In this document: positions 31,981-45,500 of the stretch, one piece after another
How positions within the stretch are numbered: the first letter of the stretch is position 1
Layout: every line of letters starts with the position of its first letter
NCBI GenBank assembly: GCA_003342895.1
Contig: PTFA01000339.1
Coordinates: 222,135-286,134 of the forward strand
Origin: Casuarius casuarius
Taxonomy: Eukaryota; Chordata; Aves; Casuariiformes; Casuariidae
Direction: 5' to 3'
Length of the DNA: 64,000 nt
The notes under the pieces: model-generated
Databases searched by the model: none
Seen by the model: only the letters and a program-made list of their open reading frames with translations
What the model was told of the DNA's origin: nothing
Made by a program: the position numbers and the translations under genes

Positions 31981-32940
31981 AGCACAGTTTAAGTTTCCTC
32001 CCTCGACAGTTCACTGTCCCCGTCTCCCCCGCAAACGGAGCCTACAGATTTGCTGCCGTGCGGCATCTCCCAGCTGCGAGGGTACCCGAAACCAAACCAA
32101 GCGCGTGCAAAGCTGCGATGCATCGGCACACGCGGCGGTTTGACACGTCTTCTGCTTATTTCCCAGGTGGAGGCTGCGTGCGAGAGCTGCCACCGAAGCC
32201 ATGAAAACCAAGTCGAATTTCAAAATGGTTTACTCGAATCTTAAATTTCAACAGAAAAATTGCAGACGAAGGAGAAGGATCCCTCTCCGGGCTTGATGGA
32301 CAGACACCTCGCAGCAAGCTTTGCTTTAAGGATACAGGGTTTCTGAGCAATGGACATTGCTGCATATCTCGCTATCCATTTTTTCCTTCCTTAGCGCTGG
32401 AGCTGGAATCGCAGCGGGCTGCTTGGACGTTCCCAAAACAAGCTTTTTTCGCTCCTCGGCCCTCGGGGCTGATAAAGCCTCTTTTCATCGGACGGCGCAG
32501 TTCAGCGCTACGGCAGGCCAAAACCAGCAGCGGCTGTTTTCCTAGCTGCATTGCTTCGGCGTGAGGCTCCTGCTTTTCCTCGCCCAAGACGAACTCGTGA
32601 AAACTTAAGAAAACAACCAGCGACTGCAGGCCGAGCCGGGAGGTATCCGTTAGGCCGGATTCGCTATTCCTCCACGAGGGCCGGTCACAAAAGCAGACGA
32701 CCAAGAGATCTGGCGAGGCTCCTAAATCAGGGCACGCATTCAATCACGAGAAAGCACATCAACGTAGAGAAGAAATCATGGCAGGACCATGCACGTACCC
32801 CCCAGAAGAGCATTTCTCACTATTAAAAGCAATTTATAGCAGAGTTGTTAAGGGGAGCACCTGCCCGTACTGCGGTGCATCAACCCGCTCGCGGCCAAAC
32901 CCCACGTCGTTCCCGCGAGATTCACAGCACATCACAGCTT
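31981..32940. promoter_or_regulatory. CpG-dense block in intron 1 (CpG-island-like)
   Basis: I hand-counted about 66 CpG in 960 bp at roughly 50% GC, so CpG is near its expected frequency. A control stretch at 13.0-13.5 kb gave about 9 in 500 bp, roughly 0.4 of expected. Such CpG retention usually marks germline-unmethylated promoters or enhancers. It lies about 2.2-3.2 kb upstream of exon 2 on the MYO1D strand. No coding first exon was recognised in it. Confidence 0.45.
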
Positions 32941-33407
32941 TGAGAAGAGATTTTTCCCCCAAATGATGCCATTTCTCCCAATAATTTCTCTATCACTACC
33001 TTCAAAATTTTCCATTTCTTCCACTAGCATCTGAAGTGTAGCTCAGCAGCCAAAAAAAGAGAAAATAACAGTATTTAATCCCCACGTGTAATTCGGATGA
33101 AGAGCATCAGCTCTTTCATGAGAAGTTTTTATTTCGTTTTTATTACCTTGTTAAAACACTGTTTGAGACCCGGAAAATAGAAACCAGCAGGTCACAGGAG
33201 CGAGATCATTTACAGGGATGGAAATGGCTGGCCAGGAAAGAAGAGCGCCGGGGAAAGAAAAGGATCTATCTTTGTTTTGTAGTTTTTATTTTTTAGGGAA
33301 GAGGCTTTAAAAAAGAAATCCTTAAGTCCAGATATAAGTGAAGCAGTTTGAAGTCACTTATCGACTCTGTTAATTTGTAATGGAAGGCCTGAAGTACCAA
33401 AAAAAAT

Positions 33408-33425
33408 TGTGTTTTTTTTTTTTTA
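33408..33425. repeat. Poly-T run
   Basis: A T-rich run of about 14 bases in intron 1. It is a simple homopolymer and could be the A-tail of an unrecognised minus-strand insertion. Confidence 0.85.
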
Positions 33426-36400
33426 ATAAGATTGCTATGCATTAAATTACAAGCCAAATAACTACTCCTCCAGAAACAGTCGCGTATCCCACGTTCGCGT
33501 ATCTAATCGCCGTTGGAAAACACACCGCAGAAATCGGGAAGCCGAAGTTCTTCGCTGCGGACTCGCCACCAGAGAGCACTCACATTTAGGAATTTCTCCC
33601 ACCTGACAAACAGTCCAGTCAAAAATAAAACTGTTCTTACCGAGGAAATGATGCAACGTCAAATGCACTCAGTACAAATAAAGAAAAAGAGTTAGCTGGC
33701 AAGAGTTGGGAGCCCAAACTCCAAAACAACAGCTGCAGAACGCAGACCGTCCGACGAAGGCACCCCACCAGGCAGTCGCCCCTCCAAACGCCGCGATCCA
33801 AATTATAAAGGGAATTTGTAGTTAATCGCTCCAGTGATAACTCCCCTGCACTGAAAGATAAATAGAAACTTGTTGGGAGCGCAGACCGCAAGCATCCTTC
33901 TGCAGGCTTATTCTTCTGTCTGGAATGCAACATACTTTCTGGGATAACCTGTGCCAGCTACCACAAAGATCAGTCTGCGAGCGAGATCTCCGGCTAGGCT
34001 TCCCTAGGGTGTGATGCTGCTCCTCAGAAATGCATTTTGCCCGTCTGCCTCTCCATCTGTCTAATATTTGGGGAGTAGAACAACTGCTAGAAGAATCAGG
34101 TCAAGCCACCAGCCATCACGCTGAAGTTACCTTGGGAGAGCTAAGGCGCATTAAGGATCATTCTGTTCAGGGGAAAGAGCTGCTCTCATCTGGAGCTCCT
34201 TTCCTGCCACTCAAAGATTTACATAATATTCTGCTTTACATATATACGGACACGCTAAAGCTTCTCCCGCTTTAGCTGAGCAGGTGCTCAGTAAACCTAT
34301 CTGGTCTCACCTCTTCCTCCTCCCTCGATGCACACCAGCGCTCCGGAAACAGAGCAGCTATCTTCGCTGCAAGAAGTCACAACAGGGCCATCAGCTAAAA
34401 AGATTTACTTTCAATTCAAGTGGCTTAAACTAAAGGAAATGAACAAAAAAAGAGCAAAAGAGAATAATTTGGAATAGATACAGGAGTGCTACGGATGCAT
34501 CAGTCTGCACCAGGCTGTCAAGAGCAAACCTAGCATCACTCACAATGAAAGGAATAAGCTGCCGGACTCAAACTATTCTCTATTTCAAATGCAACTCCAA
34601 ACTGCAAAGCAAACCCGAATATTTAGCGTGAGCATACTACTCTTTCTTCTTTACTCATGTGTGCATGGGACGAAGGATGATCCCGCTGCTGCACACCACT
34701 CCGGCATGCAGAACAACAGGGGCAATTCCTTTTTCTGCTACAAACTTCCCGGGCAATTTGGGTCCCCCCCTCCACAAAGGGGCACACAGTACTCAACCCT
34801 TTCTTACCACCAAATACATGCATTAAAACTCTGTTACCGCAGGTCTTGACTCTATTTTCATTGCAAACAGGCATTAAGACTTTAATTAAAATTTATGTTA
34901 ATGAAGAGGCCAAGAACGGGCTTTTAGGATGTTTTCATTAAGGAAGGGAACTTAAGTAGACCCCTGGCAGTGAAATAGTATTTACACAGTTTAAAATGTT
35001 AGACTGCATAGCTAGCTGTATTGGCACAAAGGACCAACTATTCTTCTCCTGCTTAGGGAAATAAGATGACTTTGCTTAAACACACTTTACCCGGTGTTTC
35101 TCTAAAGAACACATCAGACAATTGTGCCTTTTATATGCGATAGCAGGTCTCTCTTATGTATTCAATGTTACTTAAAGAACTTATTTTAGGCAAATCTCGA
35201 AACAAATTCAGCTGTCGAGCAGGAAAGAATTACTTTCAAGTCCTTCAGTAAATTGTTCAAACTATATCACAGCAAATCATCCTCATCAGAGGAGAATTCG
35301 GATAAACAGGATTCGGGCTGGCAGGAGCAGAGCTAAAATATTCTTACTGCAGTTGAAAAAACAAACGAAAGAAAAACTGTCTAGTCAATATTACCTCCTT
35401 GTTCTAGGAAAACAATCCAAGCCTGTCATGAGCCTGAATATGCATGCCTACAATGCTTTAATCCATCCTAATAGCCAAAAAACCCTGCAATTTAAGGTCA
35501 TTTAATGTGCAGGTGAAAGCATTTTTTGCTCGCAGTTGTCCCGCATGGTTTCAGTGCTCAGATGTTGCCAGCTTAACAAAATAGGAAATGCCATTCACCG
35601 TGCATTCGGCACCACTCCTTTCCTGTATGGGAGGGAGCAGAAAGGGCAGGGTGAGGAATACTTCATTCATCTGCAATTTTCAGTCAGCTTCGGAAAGAAG
35701 GTTAAAGACTCCTTTGTCATGACGTAGATTTTTTTTTTTTCCAAAGAAAATAGTAAACTAGGAGTGACCGGTGCCACATCTTCCTCAACCGACCAACAGT
35801 TAAGCAAACTCCGACTGTAATTTGACAAAGCTGATGCAGCTCCAGCACAGCTGATCCTTAAGTCATCTCTGTGCAGCTTTGCAAACCCAGTAGGCAAGGT
35901 CAGGAGAAAGGAAAATGGAAGATGGATGCTAAGCTAGCTCTAACGAATGCTGAATAAAGGCTGAAATTGTGAAATGCAGCTGGCTAGCTAGAAACTGTAA
36001 TGATATTAAAATCCCTTTCCTTAAATATGAAGTTAAAGTACTAACCTTGCACTGAAAAAATGCCAAACCACTAAACATAGGAGTCGCTGAATACTTTCAT
36101 TTCTATTTGCGTCAAAGGACGGAACGAGCTGTCTCTCTCTTCTGCAGTTAGGGAAGCGTTACATATTCTTCTTACATACCTAGAAACGTTGCAGGAGATA
36201 CAAGCAGACTTAAAGTAGATAACGTGGGAAAAAAAAGGAGATTCTTTGGAAAGCTTTCAGGGAGAATGTAATGCCTTGTGTTTTTTTCTCTAGTCCGCAC
36301 ATAAGAAAGCTCCTACTAAGCCCAGATACTTGCACTTCGTAAGAAGCTTGATCCTGATTTCTCTGCATAGAGCAGTAAAATGCAAAAATCCATCTGGATC

Positions 36401-36430
36401 ACTGTAAAAATCATAATGCAATAGTCACCT

Positions 36431-36510
36431 TACCCTGCTTTGCACAGGGCATTGCACTAGATGATCTCCTGAGATCTCTTCCAACCTGAATTATCCTCCG
36501 ATCCTGTACC
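36431..36510 (+). mobile_element. CR1 LINE 3' end
   Basis: The segment reads 'actagatgatctcctgagat' and then 'cttccaacctgaattatcct' before a decayed octamer tail. This is the signature 3' end of avian CR1 elements. It is short and 5'-truncated, as is usual for CR1. Confidence 0.85.
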
Positions 36511-38279
36511 TAACCAGGCAAGAGAGAAAACAGGCCTGGGGTGGCAACCAACTGAAGAATGCCATCTGCCCGACGTCTCTTAACTTTTTAATCTGTCAAA
36601 TAAAAACACAAAATCTTTAAACGGATAGCAAAAAAGAAGAACAAAGCTCAAAAGTCAGGTAGGGTCTTTCATCTGCATCTGTCACACGTGACGTCAACTG
36701 GAGCACATGTGCAGAAGAGCACAGAGCTCATCCTGTACGAGAGCCAAACTAAACGCCTGAGACTCGTAAGACTACTGAGGAAGGGGAAAGGTAGAAGCAA
36801 TCACTATAAATACACCAGTAGATCAATCTTGCCAAGCAGCCAGAAGAACTACTCAAACCAAAAGACTACACAGGCCCACACGAAAAATGGGAATGGATTT
36901 AATGTGGCCGATTTAGGCTTGGAATTAAGAGAGTTTGCTGTCAAGGGAGCAAAGTCCTGAAATAGCATTTCAGTAGAGGCAGCGAGGACTGGTGAGCCTT
37001 ACTGGATATTGCAGGACTTATTTAACTAATGCGTTCAGAAGATTTGGATTTGTTTACTGTAACCTTCCACCCCACGATTCCCAAAACTTTAAATTTTGGG
37101 AATTCAGCTTTGTTCACAGGATCACACACCACTATGTTGCTGCTATGCTTCCTTCAAATATAGGAGCGGACAAAACTGCAACGCAAAAGGCGAAAACCAG
37201 ACTAATGACTGGTGGCTGGACAGATTTACATCATGCAGAAGATACAGGCGTGATTTCTACTCTCTGCATCGCTGGTGCATGAATTCTGCAACGGTAGGGC
37301 TGTCTGAAGAGCGTCCAGGCAAGGACTAGCTTTCATTTCTGAATAACAATCACTCTTCCAAGCGATGCTGCAGGAGCTGCAACCCAACAGAAACATGAAG
37401 AAATGTTCAGAAAAAACAAAGACCGTGACCGATATTCCTGTTACCTCCTCCTAACTTCTCCAGTAACTTCAGGGAATGAAAACATTTACTTCACTGCTGA
37501 TGACCCTGATATGGCAGTGTATTTGTACAAAGAAACATAACCTGGAGACATATCAGCTACTATATTCATTGTGACTTTCCACCCCAGCAATACTTTCTAA
37601 GCCATCTCTTTCTTAAATGTTTACAGTGTGCTATGTCACCTTCCCAATTTTCTGTATTTAGCTCTATTGTGCAGCGTATATTTATGTCCAAACACAACTC
37701 TGTTTATTGTGCAACCCTAAGCGCCGAGGTACAATCGCAATATTTCACAAATTTTCTTTGTAGATGCTCGGAGACTCCTTTTCCAGTCAGCTGGCCATGA
37801 GTTACTGATGCTCAGATGCTTCATTGTTCGGTTATAAAGAAATATTCTGCGTTTGTTAAGCTCGCGCCCAGCGCTGATCTGTGAACGCTGCCGGAGCCTC
37901 CTGAATACAGCATTGTTTTGATGCAGGGCTCAAAGCACCCAAGAATCATCTTGCAGTGGCAAGATACAGTACGCAGTCTGCAAGCACTCCAAAATGCTAG
38001 CTTAGATCTTTGGTAACGTTACAAAATAAAATTAGATGCATCACTTATATCAACACAGGCCAAGCAAATGATAATGCAAAAATATGACGTACATTTCTGC
38101 ATATTTAAGGTTTCTTTGAGAGTTATTGCTGCTATCTGTATCAGCTCACCTAGACAAAATCTTTGAGCATGGAGTCCTCTAACAGAGAAACTGTTTGTTT
38201 TTCGGTCCCGAAACCAGGCAGACTTCTTTAAGCATTTATGTGTTTTACAGCATAGTGTGACTTAACGCAGGTCTTGTGG

Positions 38280-38690
38280 TTTGGCTCCTGAACCGTGCTA
38301 GCAGCACAGCAGATCACCAGCTAAGGGCTCCAGCAAACAGCCTGCCGAGCCGCGCTGCAGCGGAGGAAGATATTCCACCTACAGCTGCCCGTCCCGCTCC
38401 CCTGCCAAAGCTTCCTCCTGCCACGTCTGCTGGGAGGACGAGAACGGTCAGCGGGAGCTCGGCCGCCCCGAGCTCACAGTCCCTCACATCAGCCTCTATC
38501 AACAATACGGTGATTTTGCAGTGAAAAAAAAAAAAGCAAACTGGGAATTGCAGCGACCAGGCTCCACGCAGCCCCTTCTCGTAGGGAAGCAGCTGCCTTT
38601 GCGGCAGCATCCTACGCTGCCTTCGCTACTGCTCGTTCAGCGAAGAGCAAGCCGGACTTCATTTCAAAAAGGAAATAGCGAGGAAAGGAG
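38280..38690. promoter_or_regulatory. Second CpG-dense patch in intron 1
   Basis: About 25 CpG were counted by hand in 410 bp, with GC well above the flanks (for example GCCGAGCCGCGCTGCAGCGG). It may be a regulatory patch or a GC-rich relic. No gene or repeat is recognisable. Confidence 0.3.
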
Positions 38691-40121
38691 AAGGATCTGA
38701 ACCATTTGCTTTAAGCAAATCTAGAGATTATCAGCAACGCTGTTTCCTGGGGGACAGATACCAGCAGCTTCAGCTACTGCCGTGGATAAAGAGCCGTAAG
38801 CAATGGAGGGGAGAGCTAAGCTCTCCGATCCCAAAGCAAATACCTTTCACCAGCCCCTGACTATTCACGTTGAAAGAAAGGACTCTTCCCTCCATGCTTT
38901 TCCCACGAAAATGTCCTCCTTTTTGCTTGTACATTTGGCGTAGGTTTGTTATGGCTTTTGTTTATTTTCTGCTTGCTTCTGAGAAAGCTTCACGTTAACG
39001 GCAAGCTGAACCACAACTGCAACGAAATCCCCTCTTCGCCGTTTCTCTCCCTTGCCACATTAGCGAAAAATTGAGCAGCAGCTGTCCTGGAACACAAATC
39101 CTCAAAGAGTAGAGAAATGAAATTAAGTATGGGTATCAGCGCCGAAGAGGCCACGCAAACTTCCAGTTAAAGAGCAAGTAACATTTTACTGCCAAGAGAG
39201 AAGGAAACAACACAGGGGATGCTCCAAACGCCCTTGGGGATGCAGATGTGCAAGGCAGGAGATGCAGGATAGGTAAATGAATTTGCACGACGCAGCCTGG
39301 ACTACTTCGCTTTACATTCTTCGAAGGGAAAAAAAAAAAGCTTGATAAGTAGGAGTTAGGAGTGTATTCACCATTCACACCCAAAGGAGCGCACCTCTAA
39401 ACACCAATTTTCAAGCAATGATATTTCAAAGTAATATGGAAAAGGACTTAAATAGTTTGAGTTCTAAAACAGATTGGTTTACACGCGGCTTGTTTAATAG
39501 TTTTAAATGACCAGCAGAGATATTACGGGACTATTTAGTTCCCTTGTTTCACTACTTTGGATTTTATATATTTTTTTTTCCAGTTAAGACAGCTCTGAAG
39601 GGGTGAAAGAGAATTCAAAGCTTTCGCAGCAGCACCAGTGCCATGAAACAACGCAAATGCCACGCGATTAATGAGTAAATACCCATGAAATAGCTACAGC
39701 TCATCTTCCACGAGCCACGGTGACTTCGGCCACACTATCGCAGTTTGCAGTTCCAGGACGCTGGAACTTGGAGCCCTGTGAAGTGACATAAGGCAAGATT
39801 TTTAAGAACATATACAAGCCCGAGAATTCAGCCAGGTTCCTACTTCCATAAAGCGGACCGTGCTGTGTAATGAGCATTAGTTATGGACAGCCATCAAAAG
39901 TCAGAGCAACTCTTCATTGTTTATCAAAAAAAGCCTAGTAACAAAGTTTTCAGCAACTAATTAAATTAAATTAAGTACTATTTTCGTCTTGAGCAGGGCG
40001 CAAGTGCATGCTCTGGGCTTCGGCAGCTCTGTTTGCACACTCCAAGCCTACAGAACGGGGAAATGTTACAGAGCTGCTTATTTCCAGGATTATGACATTC
40101 ATTCTCAACACATGCAGCAAA

Positions 40122-40195
40122 GCAGCTGGCCCTGCTTCAAGCAGGGGCTGAAACCACCTCCGCGGGTCCCTTCCAACCCAAATCGCACCATGCCT
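40122..40195 (+). mobile_element. CR1 LINE 3' end
   Basis: The segment 'tggccctgcttcaagcaggg' followed by 'gggtcccttccaacccaaat' is the common CR1 3' end found in bird genomes. It is 5'-truncated. It overlaps a 158-codon minus-strand open frame (39971-40447) that therefore should not be read as a gene. Confidence 0.85.
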
Positions 40196-42175
40196 GCGAC
40201 ACCCGTACAGCAGCTTTGAGTAACAGCTGAAAGTAATTTCGTTCTTTACAGTTACACCACAGGTTTCCAAATTAAGTTTACTATCAGCCTTATTCAAATG
40301 AATCCTTTTAGAAATCAGTTTAATCAACGGTTTAGAGCTGTGATAGCTCCTCCTCCAAACGCAGAGATGTTCCTGTGTCCTTGCGTGAGCCGTCAGCTGC
40401 TGAGCCTTTACAGAACAGCAAGGTACCACGATAACACACAGAAACACGCTTCAAAGCGAGAAGCTCTTATTCCTCTGGCAGTCACGGACTGTTAACCTCT
40501 AAAAACCTTCCAAAAATATATATGAAATCACCTATTAGATGGAAAAGTTCTTTTCAATGTTATTTTGCTTTTAAATTAGCGATCCGGATTATCCTCCCTA
40601 CACTCTTCTGCTTGTCCCTTCTGCAGCTGGGATAGCTCATCAATACTTGCACAGCTGGAGTAATATAGATCCTATATTCCAGACTGACCCTATATTCCAG
40701 GAGGGAATAACAAATGAGGGAAAGAGATCAATTGCCAGTTTTTCCAAAGGTTTCTAACAAAAAAAACCCCAACCCTTTCAGACACAAAGAAAAACTAACT
40801 GTTGAAGTTTATATTTAACCAGGTTTTTCTTAGCAAATACCACACACGCTATTCGGGTCTGCTTCTGAGCCTGAGCAATAAAACGATCACTTATACAATC
40901 CTGTAAGAAAACACTTCTATAGCTTTTGGATACGACGAAATGGTTCGATGGACTTGCAGATAAAGCCAGGGTTCGAGTGTTGCATTCACAGCACTTTCAT
41001 GCAGTGCCAACAAAATTACTACAAATCCTGGTTTTGTCCGGAGGAGAGCAGAACGTATTTATGAAATGACTCTTTTCCTCCTAAACAGATTCGAGACAGA
41101 CTTACAGGAAGAGAAATAAAGCTTAGTTATTTCCTGTTCGCATCTCTGTCCTTTGAGAAAGGGAACAAAGGAGTCTGACACTTCATATCTATCTAGGCTC
41201 ATCCTGAGCACCTATTCTCGGTCCTTCTAATTGGAGCACAGACTGTCATCACCACTTGAGGAAATGTTCCTACATACAGAAAATGTAAAGCTTCGATAAG
41301 TTATTGCTACAGTGCACAGGTCACTAAATACAGATAAGCAAATGCCAAGAAATAAGTCATTAATATCTTATCTCCAGTTCTCTCAAAGTCCCATGCTACA
41401 GTGGATAAAAACCAGATTATTATTTCTACCACTTTAGTCTCACGTTAGCAAGGCTCATCTTTTGAAGCTCCTTGTTCGCATGGTGAAGTTTGTCTGAGAT
41501 CTAAAGGAGTTATATTCAGCACCTCTGAATATGTTTGCCATTAAGGAAAGAGCAGTCAGGTTGAGAAGACAGAAGAGCTTTGAAGTGACCATCTCCATCC
41601 CTACCAATATCCTAGGGTCCTTGCGATGGAAGGTCATTTGGTGAAAATGCCAAAGGCTCTAGGAAACGGGCCACATGGCAGAGGCAGGCAAAACCCACCT
41701 GAACTCCCTAGCATCTGATAAAAGAAAACTCCCTTCCTCCATCCAAATACGTTGATGTAAGCTCAAGCAAGATGGACCAGAGATCCAAGATGGTTTAACA
41801 CTACTTGAAGCAGCAGTTCACCCTAAAAATACCACATCTGGGCTATGGCTCATCTGGTTCTTTGGAAGAGAACAATAGATACCCACAGGCCAAAGCAGCG
41901 TGCCAGGATGAAGGATTCCTGCGTGGCCTCTGCAAACAATAAGGGGAAGCCCTAAAACACAGGACCAATATGTTAAAACCGGTGCAAACAGCCGGCAATG
42001 ACAGCTCATGGTTTCCCCTCTACCACCTGGTGCTGCTTTACCAGTAAGTTCTTTGTCTTTCCCTCCTCCCCCTTTTATTTAGGGGATGGAGGGGAGAGCA
42101 GAAGCAATGGAGAGTGTTACTCCATCGCCTCAGGTTTTGAGGTTTGCTTTTATTTTTAGCTTACACAACCCAAAC

Positions 42176-42535
42176 TTTATTTACTGTCCTCTCACAAACC
42201 ATGGTGACCCAGGCCTCTTCAGTAGTGGCACTACCTCCAAATTTGTATGATCGCTGATGTTAGGAAGCCTCCTCTTCCACAAAAGTGGCCTTGGTGACAT
42301 CTGTATCACCTTTGCGATCCGCTCCGGGGAGACGCTTCTTCCACAGGCCAGCTGATGCAAAACAGCTCACGAACGCCATGTCCTTGCTGGCTCCTTGTGA
42401 AGCAGATATAGCCCTCGCCCGGTGCTCAGCAGCAATCCCAGGAGCAGGATCTTTCTCACGAGGTCTTTGCACGTACATACTCATAGCGCTAGCAGACCAC
42501 ATACCCCCCACAAAATACAAGCCTGCTTCACACAT
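42176..42535 (-). other. 91-codon open frame followed by AATAAA, uncertain
   Basis: A minus-strand frame from Met at 42535 to the stop at 42260-42262 encodes 91 residues beginning MCEAGLYFVGGMWSASAMSM and ending FVEEEAS. An AATAAA (42181-42176) lies about 80 bp after the stop. This resembles the 3' end of a short mRNA or of a processed copy. I do not recognise the protein, no long poly-A follows, and chance is quite possible. Confidence 0.15.
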
Positions 42536-45500
42536 ACCACGCAACCATGGCAGCTCCCACAGTGCCCCTTAACGTAGATATTAATTCTTTTAAATTATTC
42601 TGGGTAGCCCCGCTCAGAGCCGCGCTCAGGCCTGCAAAGCCAGCTTGCCATACGCCTGCAAAGAGCAGGGAGTTGCTTGCAGTTCCAACCTGCCTGCCCT
42701 GCGTCCGGGATAACCAGCACGCTGCCACGAGGCTTCACCTAGATACCTACAAGTCAGATGAATTAACTCCACCAGCTGCACTGACCAGGTTTCCACCGAC
42801 AATAAAGACAACCTAACGCCACCAGCTCAGGTATGGTGTGGTTGTAGGTGTGGAGATCCACCTCCCACTGCAAGCTCTCTGCACCTCCTTGCCTGGAGTC
42901 CACGTCCTGAGAGCGTGGCGGTGAAACGCAAAAGCCACCTCTGCCCAGAGCCACCTCAGCTCTGCAACGCTTATTATCCAGAGCTCCACACCGTGAAAAC
43001 GCAGCGATACCAGGCCCGGCCTGGAAGCGGCACAGCCACGTCCTCCCGGCAGCACGCCTCACCCACCGCCAGAGCTCAGCCGCGTCCCAGCGGAGCTCGC
43101 GGACGCCTCTGTCAACGGCATGGTTAATCTACAACCACATCATCCGCTGCTGGGCAACTGCGGATTAAACCTACGGTGGAAACAAATGATATTACTAAAA
43201 CTAAGCATTCATTAACTTGAAAACAAGAGTCACGTAGCAGGAGGAGCCTCCCATCGCTCTCAGTAGGTAGGGAACGAAGATGGTGCTTTGCAGGATTGCC
43301 CTGCAATCATCTCCTTAGACTCTTTCTCCAGTGAGATCCAAAAGGAGAATATATAACTAAGCTCCTTTGGGCTCAGGACGTTGGTATGACCAGTAAAGTG
43401 AAGTGGCTATCTTTCTGCTGACTGCTTAACTTACCCTTTTCTTCAAATGTTCATGAACGGATGGTGCTTTCTGCTTGTCCGCAGAAGCCTCTGCAAGCTA
43501 AGCTAACGCAATCGTACGATGCTATACAAAGCTACATAATACTCTGACCATTACCAACTGCTAATACACACTGCACGTTCAAAAATGGCATACAAGTGAT
43601 AGAAGTGTGCAACTAGTTATTTATATAACTTAACTATTTATACACAGGTGCTCATTGCTCTCCTCAGGGTCTCCCCAGCACTGACTGCTTCATAAATATA
43701 TCACTATAATACAAAGCCAAAGATCAGCATGTGTGATGTTTTCACCACATACGCTATTTTCTGTGGTATGAGAAGATAGTATTTTTAAAGCTTCTGAACT
43801 ATACCACTGCATTAGCAAAGCAGCGATACTCGTTTCCAAATTGTAGCTTCTTGAATGACAACTACTTCAACCATCACGAATATTACCTTCATAGCTTGCT
43901 CAGAAATAACGCGGCTGCACAAGCTCACTGTTATTTGTGGTATTTTGCAACTACTAAAATGACCCAGAGAAATCAACAATTCTTAAGTGACCAAATCCTC
44001 ATATTCAAACTGAAACAACTGTCAGCACATCTAAATGGGTTGAAGATTGCTTATTAAACCAACGGTTATCAACCCAGTAACCTACATCAGCAGGTTGCAA
44101 CACTTTACAACCCCCTGCTCACTCAGAATTGCACCTTTATTCCTGTCCCATGAACCCTGGAATTGGTTCCCTCCCTCTCTGGCATTATATCCATCCTTAG
44201 TGGAAAAAAAAGAGGGGGGAAAAAATCGCTAGAAAGGACTGTCTCCTATCTGCATCACCCCACCACGAATGCAAGCAAAAAAAGAGTGCCAAGTCCAGCT
44301 AGGCTTCGATTTTAGCCACGGTCAGCCGGAAGCCTGGCAGGTGGTGTGCACTAGGGTTCCCATCATTAAAAGCCCCCTGCAAGGTCACCAGTCCAAAAGG
44401 AGTGTTGGAGGAATGAGATAACCCCAAGCATAGACAGATTTGGGCTCAAAAGAGCAAAGCAAACAGTTGTTTGTATACACTGCCGTAACTGGTAACCCAC
44501 CAAATTTGGCCAGCACACGCAGATCTGAAGCAGAAGGGGCAATCGGGGAGCAAAATGAGCTGCAACGTAAGCAGAGACAGTTTATTAGCTGTGACCGTGG
44601 AATTAGCCAGGCAAGCAAGCAGGATTTTTGGCAACACCACTTATATTGGGATCAAGGTATTATTTCAGCTATTGTCAAATTATTCAGTGAGGCATCCAAA
44701 CAAAAGTCGCTTTCAAAGACGAAAGCCTGACATTACAGAAAGGCACGTGCTGCCCGGCACTCCCAGGCAGAGCTGCAGATTACAGGCACTGCCTCCTTCA
44801 CAGCTGGCACTCACCGTCTATAATCATAATTAAAAGTAGGACATTAAAGGAACAAGCGTCCTGCGTAGATCTGAAGGAAACGAATGCAATAAAAATAGCC
44901 GTGCACTAGGTCCAGCCACCTCTGGACCCAAGAAACCCTCCGGCAGAAAGACCCAAATCTTTGTCCACAGCGAAGCAAATCTGAGTCAGGCTTGTACCTT
45001 TAGCAAGACTGGCCTAACTCTGAAAATCGGCCCCTTAACTAGTTCATCCAAGACTTGCACAGCTGGTCTCTCAACACCACATTGATTTGGCTCATGCCTC
45101 TCCATGCCTGATAAACCTGTAGTAAATACATGACAAATATATTTGGCCATGTAATACTAATCCGACCTTTGCCAAGAAGACACTTAATAGTCGCAGCCTC
45201 ATAGATAGAGAATCATAAAAACAAACAAGAAACATGCTTTTAGCAAGTTAATCACTCCACTGCTGATAATATTCCCTGTTGTGTCTTTCTCCGGACTGAA
45301 GCTCTGTGTAGCTGTCTCAAAAACCATACCGAAATAAAAGGAAGGACCATATTTTTACAAGAGAGGGTTCTTAACGCCACAGCATTCTCCGTAATCGTTC
45401 CTGGCACTCTCTCCAGGGTTGGGGAAGGATGTTGCAGGAGATGGAGTAGGTGTTGCTCAGGGAGATGCGCTGCCTCTTGGATGCCCACAGCTGCGAAGAC

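Noticed and set aside
39971..40447. 158-codon minus-strand frame in intron 1
   Set aside because: It runs through the antisense of a CR1 3' end, so it is repeat-derived and non-coding.
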